In this document: positions 8,838 through 18,227 of the stretch, one piece after another | Layout: the number at the start of each line of letters is the position of its first letter | Position numbering within the stretch: the stretch's first letter is position 1 | DNA from: WHSO01 sp963732875 | GTDB taxonomy: Bacteria; Pseudomonadota; Alphaproteobacteria; SMXQ01 | Reading direction: 5' to 3' | Assembly (NCBI GenBank): GCA_963732875.1 | Contig: CAVTBD010000002.1 | Location: 434,001-498,000, forward strand | DNA: 64,000 bases | Translations under genes and position numbers: made by a program | Notes under the pieces: model-generated | Databases searched by the model: none | What the model saw: the letters and a program-made list of their open reading frames with translations, nothing else | What the model was told of the DNA's origin: nothing

Positions 8838-10001
8838 TTATAGCCCCCGCAACCGGTCGGCAAGGATACCGACGGCGGCGGCGAAGGATACCGAGCAGTT
8901 CCACTTCAGAGTCGCCCGGAAATTGTCGTAGACCAGCAGTGCCGCCCCCTCGGGCCCGTCGGGCAGCACGAGGGAGGCCTTGAGCGGCCGCCCCGGCAAC
9001 GGCGAGCCGTCGGGATTGGTGACGCCGAGCTTCGACCATTCGGGCAGCGTCTTCTCCACCGAGAGCTTCTTGAGCGCACGGCACCCCTTGGGCGGATCGG
9101 CCGGCATCAGCCCGGCGAGCTTGTCGGTGAACCCGGCCGGCAGCCTGACGCGACGCCCCCAGGTCTCGTCGTCGCGCCAGCCCGACTGGCGCAGGAAATT
9201 GGCCGAGGACGCGAACACGTCGGCGCGTGTTCCCCAGATATCCCGCCGTCCATCGCCGTCGTAATCGACGGCATATTGCAGGAAGCTCGACGGCATGAAC
9301 TGGTTCTGCCCCATCGCCCCGGCCCACGAGCCCTTCATGGCCGCCGCCGTGACATGTCCCTCGTCGATGATGGTGAGCGCGTTGAACAGCTCGCGGCGGA
9401 AATAGCTCGCGCGCCGCCCGTCGAAGGCGAGCGTCGCCAGCGCCTGCACCACGGAGAAGCCGCCGGTGGCGCGCCCGAAGCTAGTCTCGATGCCCCACAG
9501 CGCGACGATGAAGCGCGGCTGCACGCCGAACTTCTTTCCCACCTTGTCGAGAAGGGCGCGGTTGTTGGCGAGGCGCTCGCGCCCCGTCTGCACGCGCCAG
9601 TCGGTGACGCGCGCCTTGATGTACTGGTCGAAGGTCTGGACGAATTCCGGCTGCTTGCGGTCGAGCTGCACCACGCGCACGATCGGTGTGAGGCCGGTCA
9701 GCGCCGAATCGAGCGTCGCCTTCGAGATATTGCGCTTGAGGCCTTCCTGGTAGACGCCATCGAGCCACGTCGCGAAGGCAGGGTCCGCGCCGGGACCGGC
9801 CAGCGACGTCGCGGCATCGCTCTTGTCCTTCGCACCGGACGACTCCCCGGGCGCCGGCGCGGGCGATACCGATGGCGTCATGGCGCCATCGGCGGCGGGC
9901 GGCGTCTGCGCGCCGCTCTCCTGGGCACAGCCCATCAGCGCGCACAGCGCGAGGCTTGCGAGCGCGGGGCGGACTATCGTCCGGAATTTGAGAAAAATCA
10001 T
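8838..10001 (-). CDS. mltB: Lytic murein transglycosylase B-like lipoprotein (GH103)
   Basis: Start chosen at ATG 10001 because GGAGG lies 8 nt upstream; the frame continues to 10067 but without such a site. The product is 387 residues with a lipobox LMGC (Cys25) and a low-complexity linker. The GH103 domain has the catalytic Glu at about residue 172 in ALWGIETSFGR and the family signatures GSWAGAMGQNQFMPSSFLQYAVDYDGDGRRDIW and YDNFRATLKWNCSVSFAAAVGILAD. It cuts the MurNAc-GlcNAc bond to make 1,6-anhydro ends. It lies 40 bp upstream of rlpA on the same strand, so the two glycan-cleaving lipoproteins are probably co-expressed. Confidence 0.92.
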   Translation of the reverse strand: MIFLKFRTIVRPALASLALCALMGCAQESGAQTPPAADGAMTPSVSPAPAPGESSGAKDKSDAATSLAGPGADPAFATWLDGVYQEGLKRNISKATLDSALTGLTPIVRVVQLDRKQPEFVQTFDQYIKARVTDWRVQTGRERLANNRALLDKVGKKFGVQPRFIVALWGIETSFGRATGGFSVVQALATLAFDGRRASYFRRELFNALTIIDEGHVTAAAMKGSWAGAMGQNQFMPSSFLQYAVDYDGDGRRDIWGTRADVFASSANFLRQSGWRDDETWGRRVRLPAGFTDKLAGLMPADPPKGCRALKKLSVEKTLPEWSKLGVTNPDGSPLPGRPLKASLVLPDGPEGAALLVYDNFRATLKWNCSVSFAAAVGILADRLRGL

Positions 10002-10119
10002 CGCGCGACCTCCGGTCGAGGCCCTTGTGCCACAAGGCATGCGCCTCATGCAATGGCCATCGGGCATTTATCCTGCATTTGAAGTTTAGATTTTTGTTTA
10101 CGCCGGCACGGCACGATCG

Positions 10120-10530
10120 ATGCGGAACTTGAACGGCTCCGATATGATCGACCTGCGCCGCATCTTCGCCGGATGGCATCCGCCGCGCCTGCCCGAAACC
10201 GTGGAAGTCTCGGTGGGCGGGCTGGTGAAGGCCGGCTTCTGGCTGCTCGCCTGCCTGTGGTTCTGGAGCGCCGGCGCCCGCGTCGACGTCGCCTCGATCT
10301 TCGAATCCGAACCCGAATACGTCCATCGTACCCAGATCGACATGTGCCGCAGCCACGGCAGCGCCACCCAGCGCGCCGAGTGCGTGACGCAGATCCTGGT
10401 GGCCGCGTCCAACGCCCGCTTCTACAAGTTCGCGGTCACCTTCCTGCCGCCGATCCTGCTGGTGCCGCTGTGCGGCGGCGTATTCCGGCGCCTCGGCAAG
10501 ACCGCGAGCCGTCGCCTGCGCCTCCTGTAA
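10120..10530 (+). CDS. Small membrane protein of unknown function
   Basis: 136 residues if read from 10120; ATG 10144 (MIDLRRIF) is an alternative start. Two hydrophobic segments are clear (about residues 34-52, VKAGFWLLACLWFWSAG, and 105-123, FAVTFLPPILLVPLCGGVF). They enclose a loop of about 50 residues with two Cys (DMCRSHGSATQRAECV) that could form a disulphide in the periplasm. No family is recognised. It is divergent from the mltB/rlpA genes and convergent, with a 6-bp gap, with the next exported protein. Confidence 0.6.
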   Translation: MRNLNGSDMIDLRRIFAGWHPPRLPETVEVSVGGLVKAGFWLLACLWFWSAGARVDVASIFESEPEYVHRTQIDMCRSHGSATQRAECVTQILVAASNARFYKFAVTFLPPILLVPLCGGVFRRLGKTASRRLRLL

Positions 10531-10536
10531 GGCGCC

Positions 10537-11121
10537 TCAGGATTTTCCCTTCGCCTTCACCAACGCCTTCGCCACCGCCTCCACCAGGCGCCGGAGCGCG
10601 GCGCGTTCGCCGCTGCCGGGCACGGCGTCGGTGGTGGCCTTGGCATGCCACACGGTCTCGCCGCCGCCACTCTCGAGAGTCGCGATCAGCACGTGCGGCA
10701 CTGGTGGCGACGGCGCCGGCCCGTCTCCGAACGGCAGCTCGATGGCCAGGCCGAATTCCGCCTTGCTCGACGAGCCGCCGCGACCCAGTACCGACACGTC
10801 GGGCCGGTCGCGCTCGGTGACGACGTGCGGGCGCGTGAAGGTGAGGTAAAGAGTGAGCGGCGCGGTCTCGTCAGGCCAGATTCCGCCGCGCCGGAGCGCA
10901 TCGTTGGCAAGCGCGGCAATGCGCAGCGTGTTGCGCTCATCCTCGCCGCGCACCCGCACGGCGACGCCCGGCACCGCGATCCCGGAGGCGAGATCGCCGG
11001 CGTCCACCGTTACGGCACCGTTTCCGGGGGGCCCGGCGGCGCTGCAGGCGGGCCCGGCAAGGGCGGCAACCGCCAGCAACGCAGCCAATGCCGCACGGAA
11101 CCTCGGGAAAAGACTGGTCAT
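10537..11121 (-). CDS. Hypothetical exported protein
   Basis: Read from ATG 11121 it has 194 residues. An upstream extension to 11280 is Gly/Arg-rich and overlaps the upstream region of the next gene, so it is not used. The N-terminus MTSLFPRFRAALAALLAVAALAGPAC is a signal peptide; the Cys could be lipidated, but the box (GPAC) is not canonical. The mature part shows alternating hydrophobic residues of a beta-rich fold (APLTLYLTFTRPHVVTERDRPDVSVLG; HVLIATLESGGGETVWHAKATTD) and a helical Lys-rich end. No family assigned. It is probably a small periplasmic protein. Confidence 0.55.
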   Translation of the reverse strand: MTSLFPRFRAALAALLAVAALAGPACSAAGPPGNGAVTVDAGDLASGIAVPGVAVRVRGEDERNTLRIAALANDALRRGGIWPDETAPLTLYLTFTRPHVVTERDRPDVSVLGRGGSSSKAEFGLAIELPFGDGPAPSPPVPHVLIATLESGGGETVWHAKATTDAVPGSGERAALRRLVEAVAKALVKAKGKS

Positions 11122-11278
11122 GGCGCCATGATCGCCGAGAACCGTGCCCAAGGGAATGCCCTCTCCGCCCCCTTGCCCGCCCGGGGCGCCTGGGTCTAGG
11201 CTTTCCTCACGGCAGACCGTGGGAACGCGCCGGCCCGCCGCGCCAACCAACAAGAAACGCGAGACAGGGAGCACGACC

Positions 11279-12760
11279 ATGCCGTTCGACCAGACCGATT
11301 CCCGTTCCTACAAGCTGCGCCAAACCCTCGACCATCCGGTCATCGACGGTGACGGCCACACTCAGGAATACCATCCGCTGCTGCTCGATTACCTCAAGGA
11401 GGAAGGCGGCTCTCAGTTCGTCGACAAATATTTGAAGGCGCGTCTCGGCGCGGGCAGCTGGCACAAGCTGACCAAGACTGAGCGCTACGAGCGCCAGCAG
11501 CGGCGCCCGCCGTTTTGGACCATGCCGTCGAGCAACACCCTTGATCTCGCCACCGCCATGATGCCGGCGCTGTTCCGCAAGCGCATGGAGCAGATGGGCA
11601 TGGACTACGCGGTGGTCTACACATCGCAGTTCATGTTCGGCGTCCACCGCGACGAGGAGATTCGCCGCGTCGGCAGCCGCGCGCTCAACCGCTACAACGC
11701 CGACATGTTCCGCGAGCACGCCGACCGCATGACCGTCGCCGCGGTGGTGCCGACCTGGACCCCCGAGGAGGCAATCGCCGAGCTCGACTACTGCGTCAAC
11801 ACCCTCGGCCTCAAGGCGGTGCAGCTCACCAACCTCAACTTCCGCCCAATCCCGGCGGTCGAGCGCGCGGCGCCGGAAGTCGCTGGCTTTGCCACCTGGG
11901 TCGATCCGCTGGCCCTCGACAGCCCCTACGACTACGACCCGCTGTGGAAGAAGTGCGTCGAGCTCAAGGTGGCGCCGACCGCCCACGTCGGCGGCCAGGG
12001 CTGGGGCCCGCGCCGCTCGGTCTCCAACTACGTGTTCAACCACTGCGGCTCCTTCGCCATGGCCAACGACATGTTCTGCAAGGCGCTGTTCCTGGGCGGT
12101 GTGACGCGCCGGTTCCCGCAGCTCAACTTCGGCTTCCTGGAGGGCGGCGTGTCGTGGGCGGTGCAGCTCTACAACGATTTGTGGGAGCACTGGGAGAAGC
12201 GCAACATCAAGGCGTTGCGCGAGCATCTCGACCCGGCCCAGGTCGATCGCGACATGCTGGCCGACCTGTGCGAGGAATACGGCGGCGATGCCTACAAGCC
12301 CTTCATCGACGAGCTGCGCAGCCAGAAGAACAAGAACACGTTGGGCGCGCGGCCCGGCTTCAATCCGGAGCCGGACGCGTTCCTCGACGACTTCGCCAAG
12401 TGCGGCATCAAGAAGGAAGAGGATATCTACGACCTGTTCGTGCCCCACTTCTTCTTCGGCTGCGAGGCCGACGACCGCATGATCTCGACCGCCTTCGACC
12501 AGCGCATGAACCACCGCGAGGCCCGGCTCGGCGCCATGTTCTCATCGGACGTGTCGCACTGGGACGTGCCAGACATGCGCGATACCCTGGCCGAGGCCTA
12601 TGAACTCGTCGAGAAGAAGCTGATCGACCGCGAGGACTTCCGCGACTTCACCTTCGCCAACATGGTGCGGCTGCACGGCGGCGTGAATCCGGACTTCTTC
12701 AAAGGCACGGCGGTGGCAGACGCCGCGGCAAAGGAGATCGCACGCCAGAAGGCGGCATGA
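11279..12760 (+). CDS. Amidohydrolase family 2 (metal-dependent TIM-barrel hydrolase)
   Basis: 493 residues from ATG 11279, preceded by AGGGAG. The N-terminal block VIDGDGHTQEYHPLL is the metal-binding D-x-D-x-H variant of amidohydrolase_2 (ACMSD/gamma-resorcylate decarboxylase group). Later candidate ligands are in PTAHVGGQGW (His) and MFSSDVSHWDVPD (Asp near the barrel end). The family hydrolyses or decarboxylates small aromatic or lactone substrates; the substrate here cannot be read from sequence. It stands alone: the neighbour upstream is divergent and the downstream side holds a repeat. Confidence 0.82.
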   Translation: MPFDQTDSRSYKLRQTLDHPVIDGDGHTQEYHPLLLDYLKEEGGSQFVDKYLKARLGAGSWHKLTKTERYERQQRRPPFWTMPSSNTLDLATAMMPALFRKRMEQMGMDYAVVYTSQFMFGVHRDEEIRRVGSRALNRYNADMFREHADRMTVAAVVPTWTPEEAIAELDYCVNTLGLKAVQLTNLNFRPIPAVERAAPEVAGFATWVDPLALDSPYDYDPLWKKCVELKVAPTAHVGGQGWGPRRSVSNYVFNHCGSFAMANDMFCKALFLGGVTRRFPQLNFGFLEGGVSWAVQLYNDLWEHWEKRNIKALREHLDPAQVDRDMLADLCEEYGGDAYKPFIDELRSQKNKNTLGARPGFNPEPDAFLDDFAKCGIKKEEDIYDLFVPHFFFGCEADDRMISTAFDQRMNHREARLGAMFSSDVSHWDVPDMRDTLAEAYELVEKKLIDREDFRDFTFANMVRLHGGVNPDFFKGTAVADAAAKEIARQKAA

Positions 12761-12794
12761 GGACCGGCTAGCAGTTTGCTGAAAACATTGTTGT

Positions 12795-12938
12795 GTCATT
12801 GCGAAGCGGCGGAACGCCGACGAAGCAATCCAGAAGTCCGAGGGTTTCTGGCGTTTCCTTGGATCGCGCGGCGGCGGAGCCGCCATCACCTGAAGCGCGC
12901 GCGAAGCGCGCGACGCCTTTCAGGCGCTCGCGATGACG
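12795..12938. repeat. Dispersed-repeat-like intergenic element
   Basis: The segment starts GTCATTGCGAAG and ends CTCGCGATGAC, near-inverted repeats of each other. It contains AAGCAATCCAGAA and internal short palindromes (GGCGGCGGAGCCGCC; GCGCGCGAAGCGCGC). This matches a common alphaproteobacterial intergenic element pattern of the type GTCATTGCGAG...CTCGCGATGAC. It fills the gap between the amidohydrolase and dedA genes, which converge on it, and could act as a bidirectional terminator or mRNA-end hairpin. Confidence 0.6.
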
Positions 12939-12963
12939 ACAATGGGGGGCTTTCAATAACCTG

Positions 12964-13656
12964 CTAGCCGCGCCCGGTGCTGTCCCTGTCGGCGCGGTCG
13001 GACTCCGTCGGCCGTGGCTGGCCGTCAGCCGCCGCGCGTGCTGCTTCCTCGGCTGCCTCTTCCTCTTCTTCCTTCTTCTTGTGGTGGCGCAGCAGCAGCA
13101 CCACCACCAGCACGAACACGGCGAGCGCGGCGACGCCCACGCCGCGTGCGAACTCGCCTAGCACGCGATCCGGCAGGTTCACCGTCACCATGTCGGTCAG
13201 GAATCCGAAGCCCCAGCCGAGCGCGACGAAGGCCACCGCCCACACACCCGCCGCTACGAAGTTGAGCCCCAGGAACTTGAGCCGGGGATAGTGGACCATC
13301 CCGATGGTGAACGAGCTGACGTTGCGCACGCCGTAGACGAAACGGAACGACAGGATGAACCACACGCCATAGCGATGCATCAGGTTGGAGACGTGGCGCG
13401 AGCCCCGGCCCCATTTCGGGTAGCGGTCCAGCAGCTTGGGCCCGTAGTAGCGCCCCAGATAGAACCAGAGCTGGTCACCCAGGAACGAGCCGACCCAGGC
13501 GAGAAAGAACAGCCACGAGGTATCGAGTATCTGGCTGTAAGCGGCATAGCCACCGAAGATCACGACCGTCTCGCCCTCGAAGAAGGTCCACACGAAGATG
13601 ACCGGATAGGCGAGGAAGCCATAGGCCGCGAAGATATCGGCGATCTGGTCCAACAT
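12964..13656 (-). CDS. DedA family membrane protein (SNARE-associated/VTT domain)
   Basis: 230 residues with 5-6 membrane segments. The VTT-domain signatures are present: FFEGETVVIFGGYAAY, FLGDQLWFYLGRYYG, and RHVSNLMHRYGVWFILSFRFVYGVRNVSSFTIGM. DedA proteins are inner-membrane proteins implicated in undecaprenyl-phosphate or phospholipid translocation and pH homeostasis. The C-terminal 35 residues are charged (HHKKKEEEEEAAEEAARAAAD) and cytoplasmic. It is convergent with the amidohydrolase and divergent from the M16 peptidase. Confidence 0.88.
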   Translation of the reverse strand: MLDQIADIFAAYGFLAYPVIFVWTFFEGETVVIFGGYAAYSQILDTSWLFFLAWVGSFLGDQLWFYLGRYYGPKLLDRYPKWGRGSRHVSNLMHRYGVWFILSFRFVYGVRNVSSFTIGMVHYPRLKFLGLNFVAAGVWAVAFVALGWGFGFLTDMVTVNLPDRVLGEFARGVGVAALAVFVLVVVLLLRHHKKKEEEEEAAEEAARAAADGQPRPTESDRADRDSTGRG

Positions 13657-13920
13657 TCGCGATCGGTTCCCCTGTCACGGCACCCCCCCGCGCGTGCCGG
13701 AGGCTCTCGTTTCGCCCGCAAGCTACCCGGTCGCTGCGGCGGCGCCAAGTGTCATGCGGCAGGCCACGGATTCCGCCGCAAAGGCGGCCATATGTGGCAC
13801 CTCGTGAGGAAATGTTAATGTGTTTGTCCGGCCGTTATGGCCAACAATCAATCTACGCCGAGCTGGCAGGAACCCATCGCCGCTGAGTCCGCCAACTCAC
13901 CTCAACGCAAAAAGGTCACC

Positions 13921-16626
13921 ATGTATCATCTGCCATTCAGGATCAGGCGCCGGTTCGTCCGGTCGATCCTGCCCGTTCTCGCCGTGGCTCTCCTCTGCCT
14001 TCTGTCCCATGCCGCACCGGGGCAGACGGCAACACCGGAACGAAGCAGCGTGCTGCGGGCCACGCTCGCCAACGGCCTTCAGGTGGTGCTGGTACCCAAT
14101 CGCCTCGCCCCGGTCGTGACGACGGTGGTGACTTACAAAGTAGGCGCCGACGAAACGCCGGCAGGCTTCCCGGGCATGGCCCATGCCGAGGAACACATGA
14201 TGTTCCGGGGCAGCCCGGGACTTTCCGGCGACGCCCTCGCCTATCTTTCCGCATCCATGGGGGGAAATTTCGACGCCCAGACGCGCCAGAACGTCACGCA
14301 GTATTACTTCACCGTGCCCGCCGAGAATCTCGATGTCGCGCTCCATATCGAAGCCATCCGCATGGGCGACGTGCTGAACAGCGCCAAGGACTGGCAGCAG
14401 GAGCGCAAGGCGATCGAGCAGGAAGTCGCCCAGGACATCTCCAGTCCGGGCTATCTCCTCTACCAGCACCTGCGCTCGGCCATGTTCGCCGGGACTTCCT
14501 ATGCCCATGATGCGCTCGGCACCCGGCCCTCTTTCGAGAAGACGACAAGCGCCATGCTCAAGGCGTTCCATGCGTCGTGGTACGCGCCCAACAACGCGGT
14601 GCTGGTGGTCACCGGCGATCTCGATCCCGGCGCCACGCTGACGAAGGTCAAGACCCTGTTCGGCGGCCTGAAGGCCCGCAAGCTGCCGCCCCGTCCCTCG
14701 GTCGCGCTGGAACCGCTCACGGCGCAGGCCTTCAGCCTCGACAGCGACCTGCCCTATGGCCTCGCCGTGCTGGCGTTTCGCATGCCGGGAAACGACAGCC
14801 CCGACCGCTATAGCGCCCAGATCCTGGCCGACGTGCTGAACAGCCAGCGCGGCCGGCTCTACGACCTGGTGCCCAAAGGCACGGCGCTCGACACTGGGTT
14901 CTCGATCGAGACCCTGCCCCATGCCGGTCTCGGCTACGCGACGCTGGCCTATCCCGCCGGCGGCAACGCGGCCGACCTCCACAAGGCGCTTCGTTCCGTG
15001 ATCGGCGAGATCGCCCGTACCGGCGTCTCCGCCGACCTGGTCGAAGCCGCCAAGCGCCAGGAACGCGCCAACCTCGAATTCCAGAAGACCTCGATTTCCC
15101 AGCTCGCCTCGGTGTGGTCCGAGGCTGTTGCCGTCGACGGCGAGACCTCCCCCGCGGCGGAGCTCGCCGGGCTCGAGAAAGTCACCGTCGCCGACGTCAA
15201 CAGGGTGGCACGGCAGTACCTGGACCCGGATCGCGCGATCACGGCCACGCTTACGCCGCGCGGCGCGGGCAAGCCGGTCGCCGGCAAGGGCTTCGGCGGG
15301 CGCGAGGCGATCTCCCTCGGCAATTCCAAGCCGGCCGCCCTGCCCGCCTGGGCGACGCGGGCGCTGCGCCGCCTCGCCGTGCCGAAAAGCACGGTGCACC
15401 CGACCGTGAGCACACTCGCCAACGGCATCCGGCTGATCGTCCAGCCCGAGAGCATCAGCGACACGGTCAGCGTCTACGGCCACATCCTGAACCGGCCCGA
15501 GCTGCAGGTGCCCGCCGGCAAGGACGGGCTGTCGCAGGTGCTCGACGGGCTGCTCGGCTACGGCAGCCAGACCCTCGACCGGGTCGCGTTCCAGAAGGCG
15601 CTCGACGACATCGGCGCGAGCGCCAGCGCCGGCACCGACTTCTCCCTGCAAGTGCTGGCCGACAAGTTCGAGCGGGGCACCGCGCTGCTCGCCGACAACG
15701 AGCTGCACCCGCGCCTACCCGCCCCGGCCTTCAAGGTGGTGAAGCAGCAGGTGACGCAGAAAGTCGTGGGACGCCGCCAAAGCCCCGACTACCTGTCCAT
15801 GCGCGCCCTGCGCAATGCCCTGTTCCCGGAGGGCGACCCGGAACGGCGCGAGGCCCGGCGCGAAACCGTGGCGACGGTCACGCTCGACGACGTTCGCGCC
15901 TATTACAAGGCGGCATTCCGTCCCGACCTCGCCACCATCGTGGTGATCGGCAATGTGACGCCCGCCCGGGCCCGCGCGGTGATCGAAAAATACTTCGGCG
16001 CATGGAAGGCGAGCGGCAAGAAACCTGACACGGAACTGCAGCCGGTTGCCCTGAGCGCCCCTTCCACCACCGCCGTGCCCGATGCGAGCCGCGTCCAGAC
16101 CCAGGTGACCCTCGCCGAGACCCTAGGGCTCAACCGCTCCAACCCGGACTACTACGCGCTCCAGCTTGGCAACTACGTGCTCGGCGGGGCATTCTACTCG
16201 ACCCGGCTCTACCGCGACCTGCGCAAGGACACTGGCCTCGTTTACTTCGTCGGCACCGGGCTCCAGCTCGGCAGGACGCGCGGAATCTACAGCGTCCAGT
16301 ACGCCTGCGATCCGCAGAACGTGCCGAAGGCGCACCAGATCATCGTCCGGGACATCCGCGACATGCAGACGACGCCCGTGACCGCGGGCGAGCTGCGCCA
16401 GGCCAAGGCCCAGCTTCTGCGCGAAATCCCGCTTTCGGAGGCGGACGTCGACGGCATCGCCCGGGGGCTCCTCCAGCGCGTGCGCCTGGGGCTACCGCTG
16501 GACGAACCGACCGTGTCAGCGCGGCATTACCTGAAGCTGAAGGCCGACGACGTCCGGGCGGCCTTCGCCAAATGGATCCGCCTGGACGGATTCGCGCTCG
16601 TCACCCTGGGCCCCGCGCCCGGCTGA
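13921..16626 (+). CDS. M16 family zinc metallopeptidase, two-domain, exported
   Basis: About 901 residues from ATG 13921, chosen for the AAGG 6 nt upstream and the signal peptide that follows at once (RRRFVRSILPVLAVALLCLLSHAAPG). The inverted zinc motif HxxEH is HAEEH at residues 88-92, and the third ligand is the Glu in ERKAIEQEVAQD (near 168). The C-terminal half repeats the fold without HxxEH (inactive half; STLANGIRLIVQPESISDTVSVYGHI). That gives the full pitrilysin-like clamshell in one chain. It is probably periplasmic, degrading short peptides. The gene stands alone between dedA and tRNA-Ser. Confidence 0.9.
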   Translation: MYHLPFRIRRRFVRSILPVLAVALLCLLSHAAPGQTATPERSSVLRATLANGLQVVLVPNRLAPVVTTVVTYKVGADETPAGFPGMAHAEEHMMFRGSPGLSGDALAYLSASMGGNFDAQTRQNVTQYYFTVPAENLDVALHIEAIRMGDVLNSAKDWQQERKAIEQEVAQDISSPGYLLYQHLRSAMFAGTSYAHDALGTRPSFEKTTSAMLKAFHASWYAPNNAVLVVTGDLDPGATLTKVKTLFGGLKARKLPPRPSVALEPLTAQAFSLDSDLPYGLAVLAFRMPGNDSPDRYSAQILADVLNSQRGRLYDLVPKGTALDTGFSIETLPHAGLGYATLAYPAGGNAADLHKALRSVIGEIARTGVSADLVEAAKRQERANLEFQKTSISQLASVWSEAVAVDGETSPAAELAGLEKVTVADVNRVARQYLDPDRAITATLTPRGAGKPVAGKGFGGREAISLGNSKPAALPAWATRALRRLAVPKSTVHPTVSTLANGIRLIVQPESISDTVSVYGHILNRPELQVPAGKDGLSQVLDGLLGYGSQTLDRVAFQKALDDIGASASAGTDFSLQVLADKFERGTALLADNELHPRLPAPAFKVVKQQVTQKVVGRRQSPDYLSMRALRNALFPEGDPERREARRETVATVTLDDVRAYYKAAFRPDLATIVVIGNVTPARARAVIEKYFGAWKASGKKPDTELQPVALSAPSTTAVPDASRVQTQVTLAETLGLNRSNPDYYALQLGNYVLGGAFYSTRLYRDLRKDTGLVYFVGTGLQLGRTRGIYSVQYACDPQNVPKAHQIIVRDIRDMQTTPVTAGELRQAKAQLLREIPLSEADVDGIARGLLQRVRLGLPLDEPTVSARHYLKLKADDVRAAFAKWIRLDGFALVTLGPAPG

Positions 16627-16695
16627 CGGGCGGTGCCATTCACATGCCGTGAATAGGCGCGGCGATGCCACGATGCTATACAGGGGGCCGCGGCA

Positions 16696-16786
16696 GGATG
16701 GGTGGCCGAGTGGTTTAAGGCGGCGGTCTTGAAAACCGTTGGGCGGCAACCCCGCCCCGGGGGTTCGAATCCCTCCCCATCCGCCA
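16696..16786 (+). tRNA. tRNA-Ser (UGA)
   Basis: The 91-base class II tRNA has acceptor arm GGATGGG/CCCATCC, D-arm TGGCCGAGTGG, anticodon loop CTTGAAAAC with anticodon TGA, and a long variable arm (TTGGGCGGCAACCCCGCCCC). The T-arm is GGGGGTTCGAATCCCTC, followed by discriminator G and an encoded CCA. The accessory pilus cluster begins about 280 bp downstream. Confidence 0.96.
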
Positions 16787-17067
16787 GCTTTCTGCTGATG
16801 ACTCCCCCGAAGATGTTCTTCCCCTGACGCTCGGCATCAGCTTGCGGGCCATTCCCGGCCATTGCGAAGCTAGACCCTCCAGGTAAATCCATGTCCATTA
16901 CCACCCGCCTAAAACGGAACCTGCACCGATAGCCCAATGACGCCGCTGCTTGCTTCCCAATTCTATGAGATACGAGTTACCCCTTATGGTCTAATATCGA
17001 CGTACAACGTAGAGTAAGCACGAGATAAAATTGCAGAATTGATACATCAGCCTTTAAGGAATACAAC

Positions 17068-17622
17068 ATGGGTAAGTTATTTTATGTAGCCTGGCGTTGC
17101 CTGCCGTTTGCTGTGGCAGCGATTTTCCTCGCTCCCCCCCTTGCAACCGCGCAGCAGACCGGCAATATCCCGCTCTCGGGCACGATGGCGCAGAACTGCA
17201 CCATCACCGTCACCGCAACCGCTCTGGCCTCCGCCCTCAGTCTGTCTGACGGCGCCAAGCATGCTCTGATCGGCCACATCATCCAGAACTGCAACAAGAA
17301 AGCCGGCTACCAGATCACCATCGATTCCGACAACTGCGGCACCGGTACGCCAGGTGCCAAGCTGATCGGTCTGGCGACCACGCCGGAAAGCCTCAACTAC
17401 TCAGTCGAATTCAACAACCCGACGACCGGCGGCAGTACGGCCACCGTTACCGATCTTCTCTCGACCGCCTGCACGGGGGACACCTACGTGCTCGGTCGCG
17501 CCACGAGCGGTGAAAAGATCAGCAATGAAAGCACGGCCGTCTATGCCAACTACTCCGGGGATTCGCTGCTTGCTGCCGACAGTTACACCGATACCCTGCG
17601 CATCACCATGATGGTGAACTAG
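17068..17622 (+). CDS. Spore coat protein U-type pilus subunit 1
   Basis: 184 residues with a signal peptide (LPFAVAAIFLAPPLATAQQ). The mature part has the SCPU pattern: an early Cys strand (MAQNCTITVTA), GHIIQNCNKKAGYQITIDS, a Gly-rich NCGTGTPGAKLIG loop, and the C-terminal beta strand AADSYTDTLRITMMVN. SCPU domains form the subunits of archaic chaperone-usher pili such as Csu, with Cys pairs forming disulphides. It is the first gene of the cluster and closely related to the next one, so it is probably the major rod subunit. The roughly 280 bp before it are AT-rich and should hold the promoter. Confidence 0.82.
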   Translation: MGKLFYVAWRCLPFAVAAIFLAPPLATAQQTGNIPLSGTMAQNCTITVTATALASALSLSDGAKHALIGHIIQNCNKKAGYQITIDSDNCGTGTPGAKLIGLATTPESLNYSVEFNNPTTGGSTATVTDLLSTACTGDTYVLGRATSGEKISNESTAVYANYSGDSLLAADSYTDTLRITMMVN

Positions 17623-17674
17623 GTGGGTTGAGGCCGCCAGATGATACACGTTCCCAGCAAATGACCGCGGGCTC

Positions 17675-18196
17675 GTGACCGCGGCGGCGATGGCCGGCAC
17701 GGCGCTTCTCGCCACCCCGGCGGGTGCGCAGCAGAGCGGCACGATCACGCTGATCGGTACGGTATCACAGAACTGTACCATCTCGGTCACGCCGACCACG
17801 GCGGCGACCAATCTCGACCTGTCGGGAGGGACCAGCCATATCCAGATCGGTGCGGCGCTTCAGAACTGCAACAAGAAGGCGGGCTACACCCTGAACGTGC
17901 AGTCCCAGAACTGCGCGACCGGTACGCCGGGCGCCAAGCTCATCGGTACCGTCGGCGGCGAATTCCTCCCCTATTCCATCGAGTTCGACAATCCGACCAC
18001 GGGCGGTAGCCAGGCGGTGGTCACCGGCCTGCTGTCCACGGCCTGCACGGGCGCGGCAGCGGTCATAGGGCGAGATGTCACCGGCGCAAAAATTTCCAAT
18101 GAAACCAGTACCGTCTACGTGAACTATTCGGGCAACGCCAGCTTGGCTGCGGACAGTTATACCGATACGCTCACCATCACGGTTGTTTCGAAATAG
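17675..18196 (+). CDS. Spore coat protein U-type pilus subunit 2 (5' end doubtful)
   Basis: Only a GTG at 17675 opens this frame, giving 173 residues with a short signal-like start (MTAAAMAGTALLATPAGAQQ) that lacks the usual positive charges. Two ATG codons just upstream (17641 and 17660) read into stops in other frames; a single base change would join them to this frame, so the true N-terminus is probably lost to an indel. The mature part is a tandem paralogue of subunit 1, sharing IQ-ALQNCNKKAGY-type, TGTPGAKLIG, NPTTGGS and AADSYTDTL blocks. Role: pilus rod subunit or minor variant. Confidence 0.75.
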   Translation: MTAAAMAGTALLATPAGAQQSGTITLIGTVSQNCTISVTPTTAATNLDLSGGTSHIQIGAALQNCNKKAGYTLNVQSQNCATGTPGAKLIGTVGGEFLPYSIEFDNPTTGGSQAVVTGLLSTACTGAAAVIGRDVTGAKISNETSTVYVNYSGNASLAADSYTDTLTITVVSK

Positions 18197-18227
18197 TCAT
18201 CAGAACTGCAGGAGTGGGGGCTTCCCG

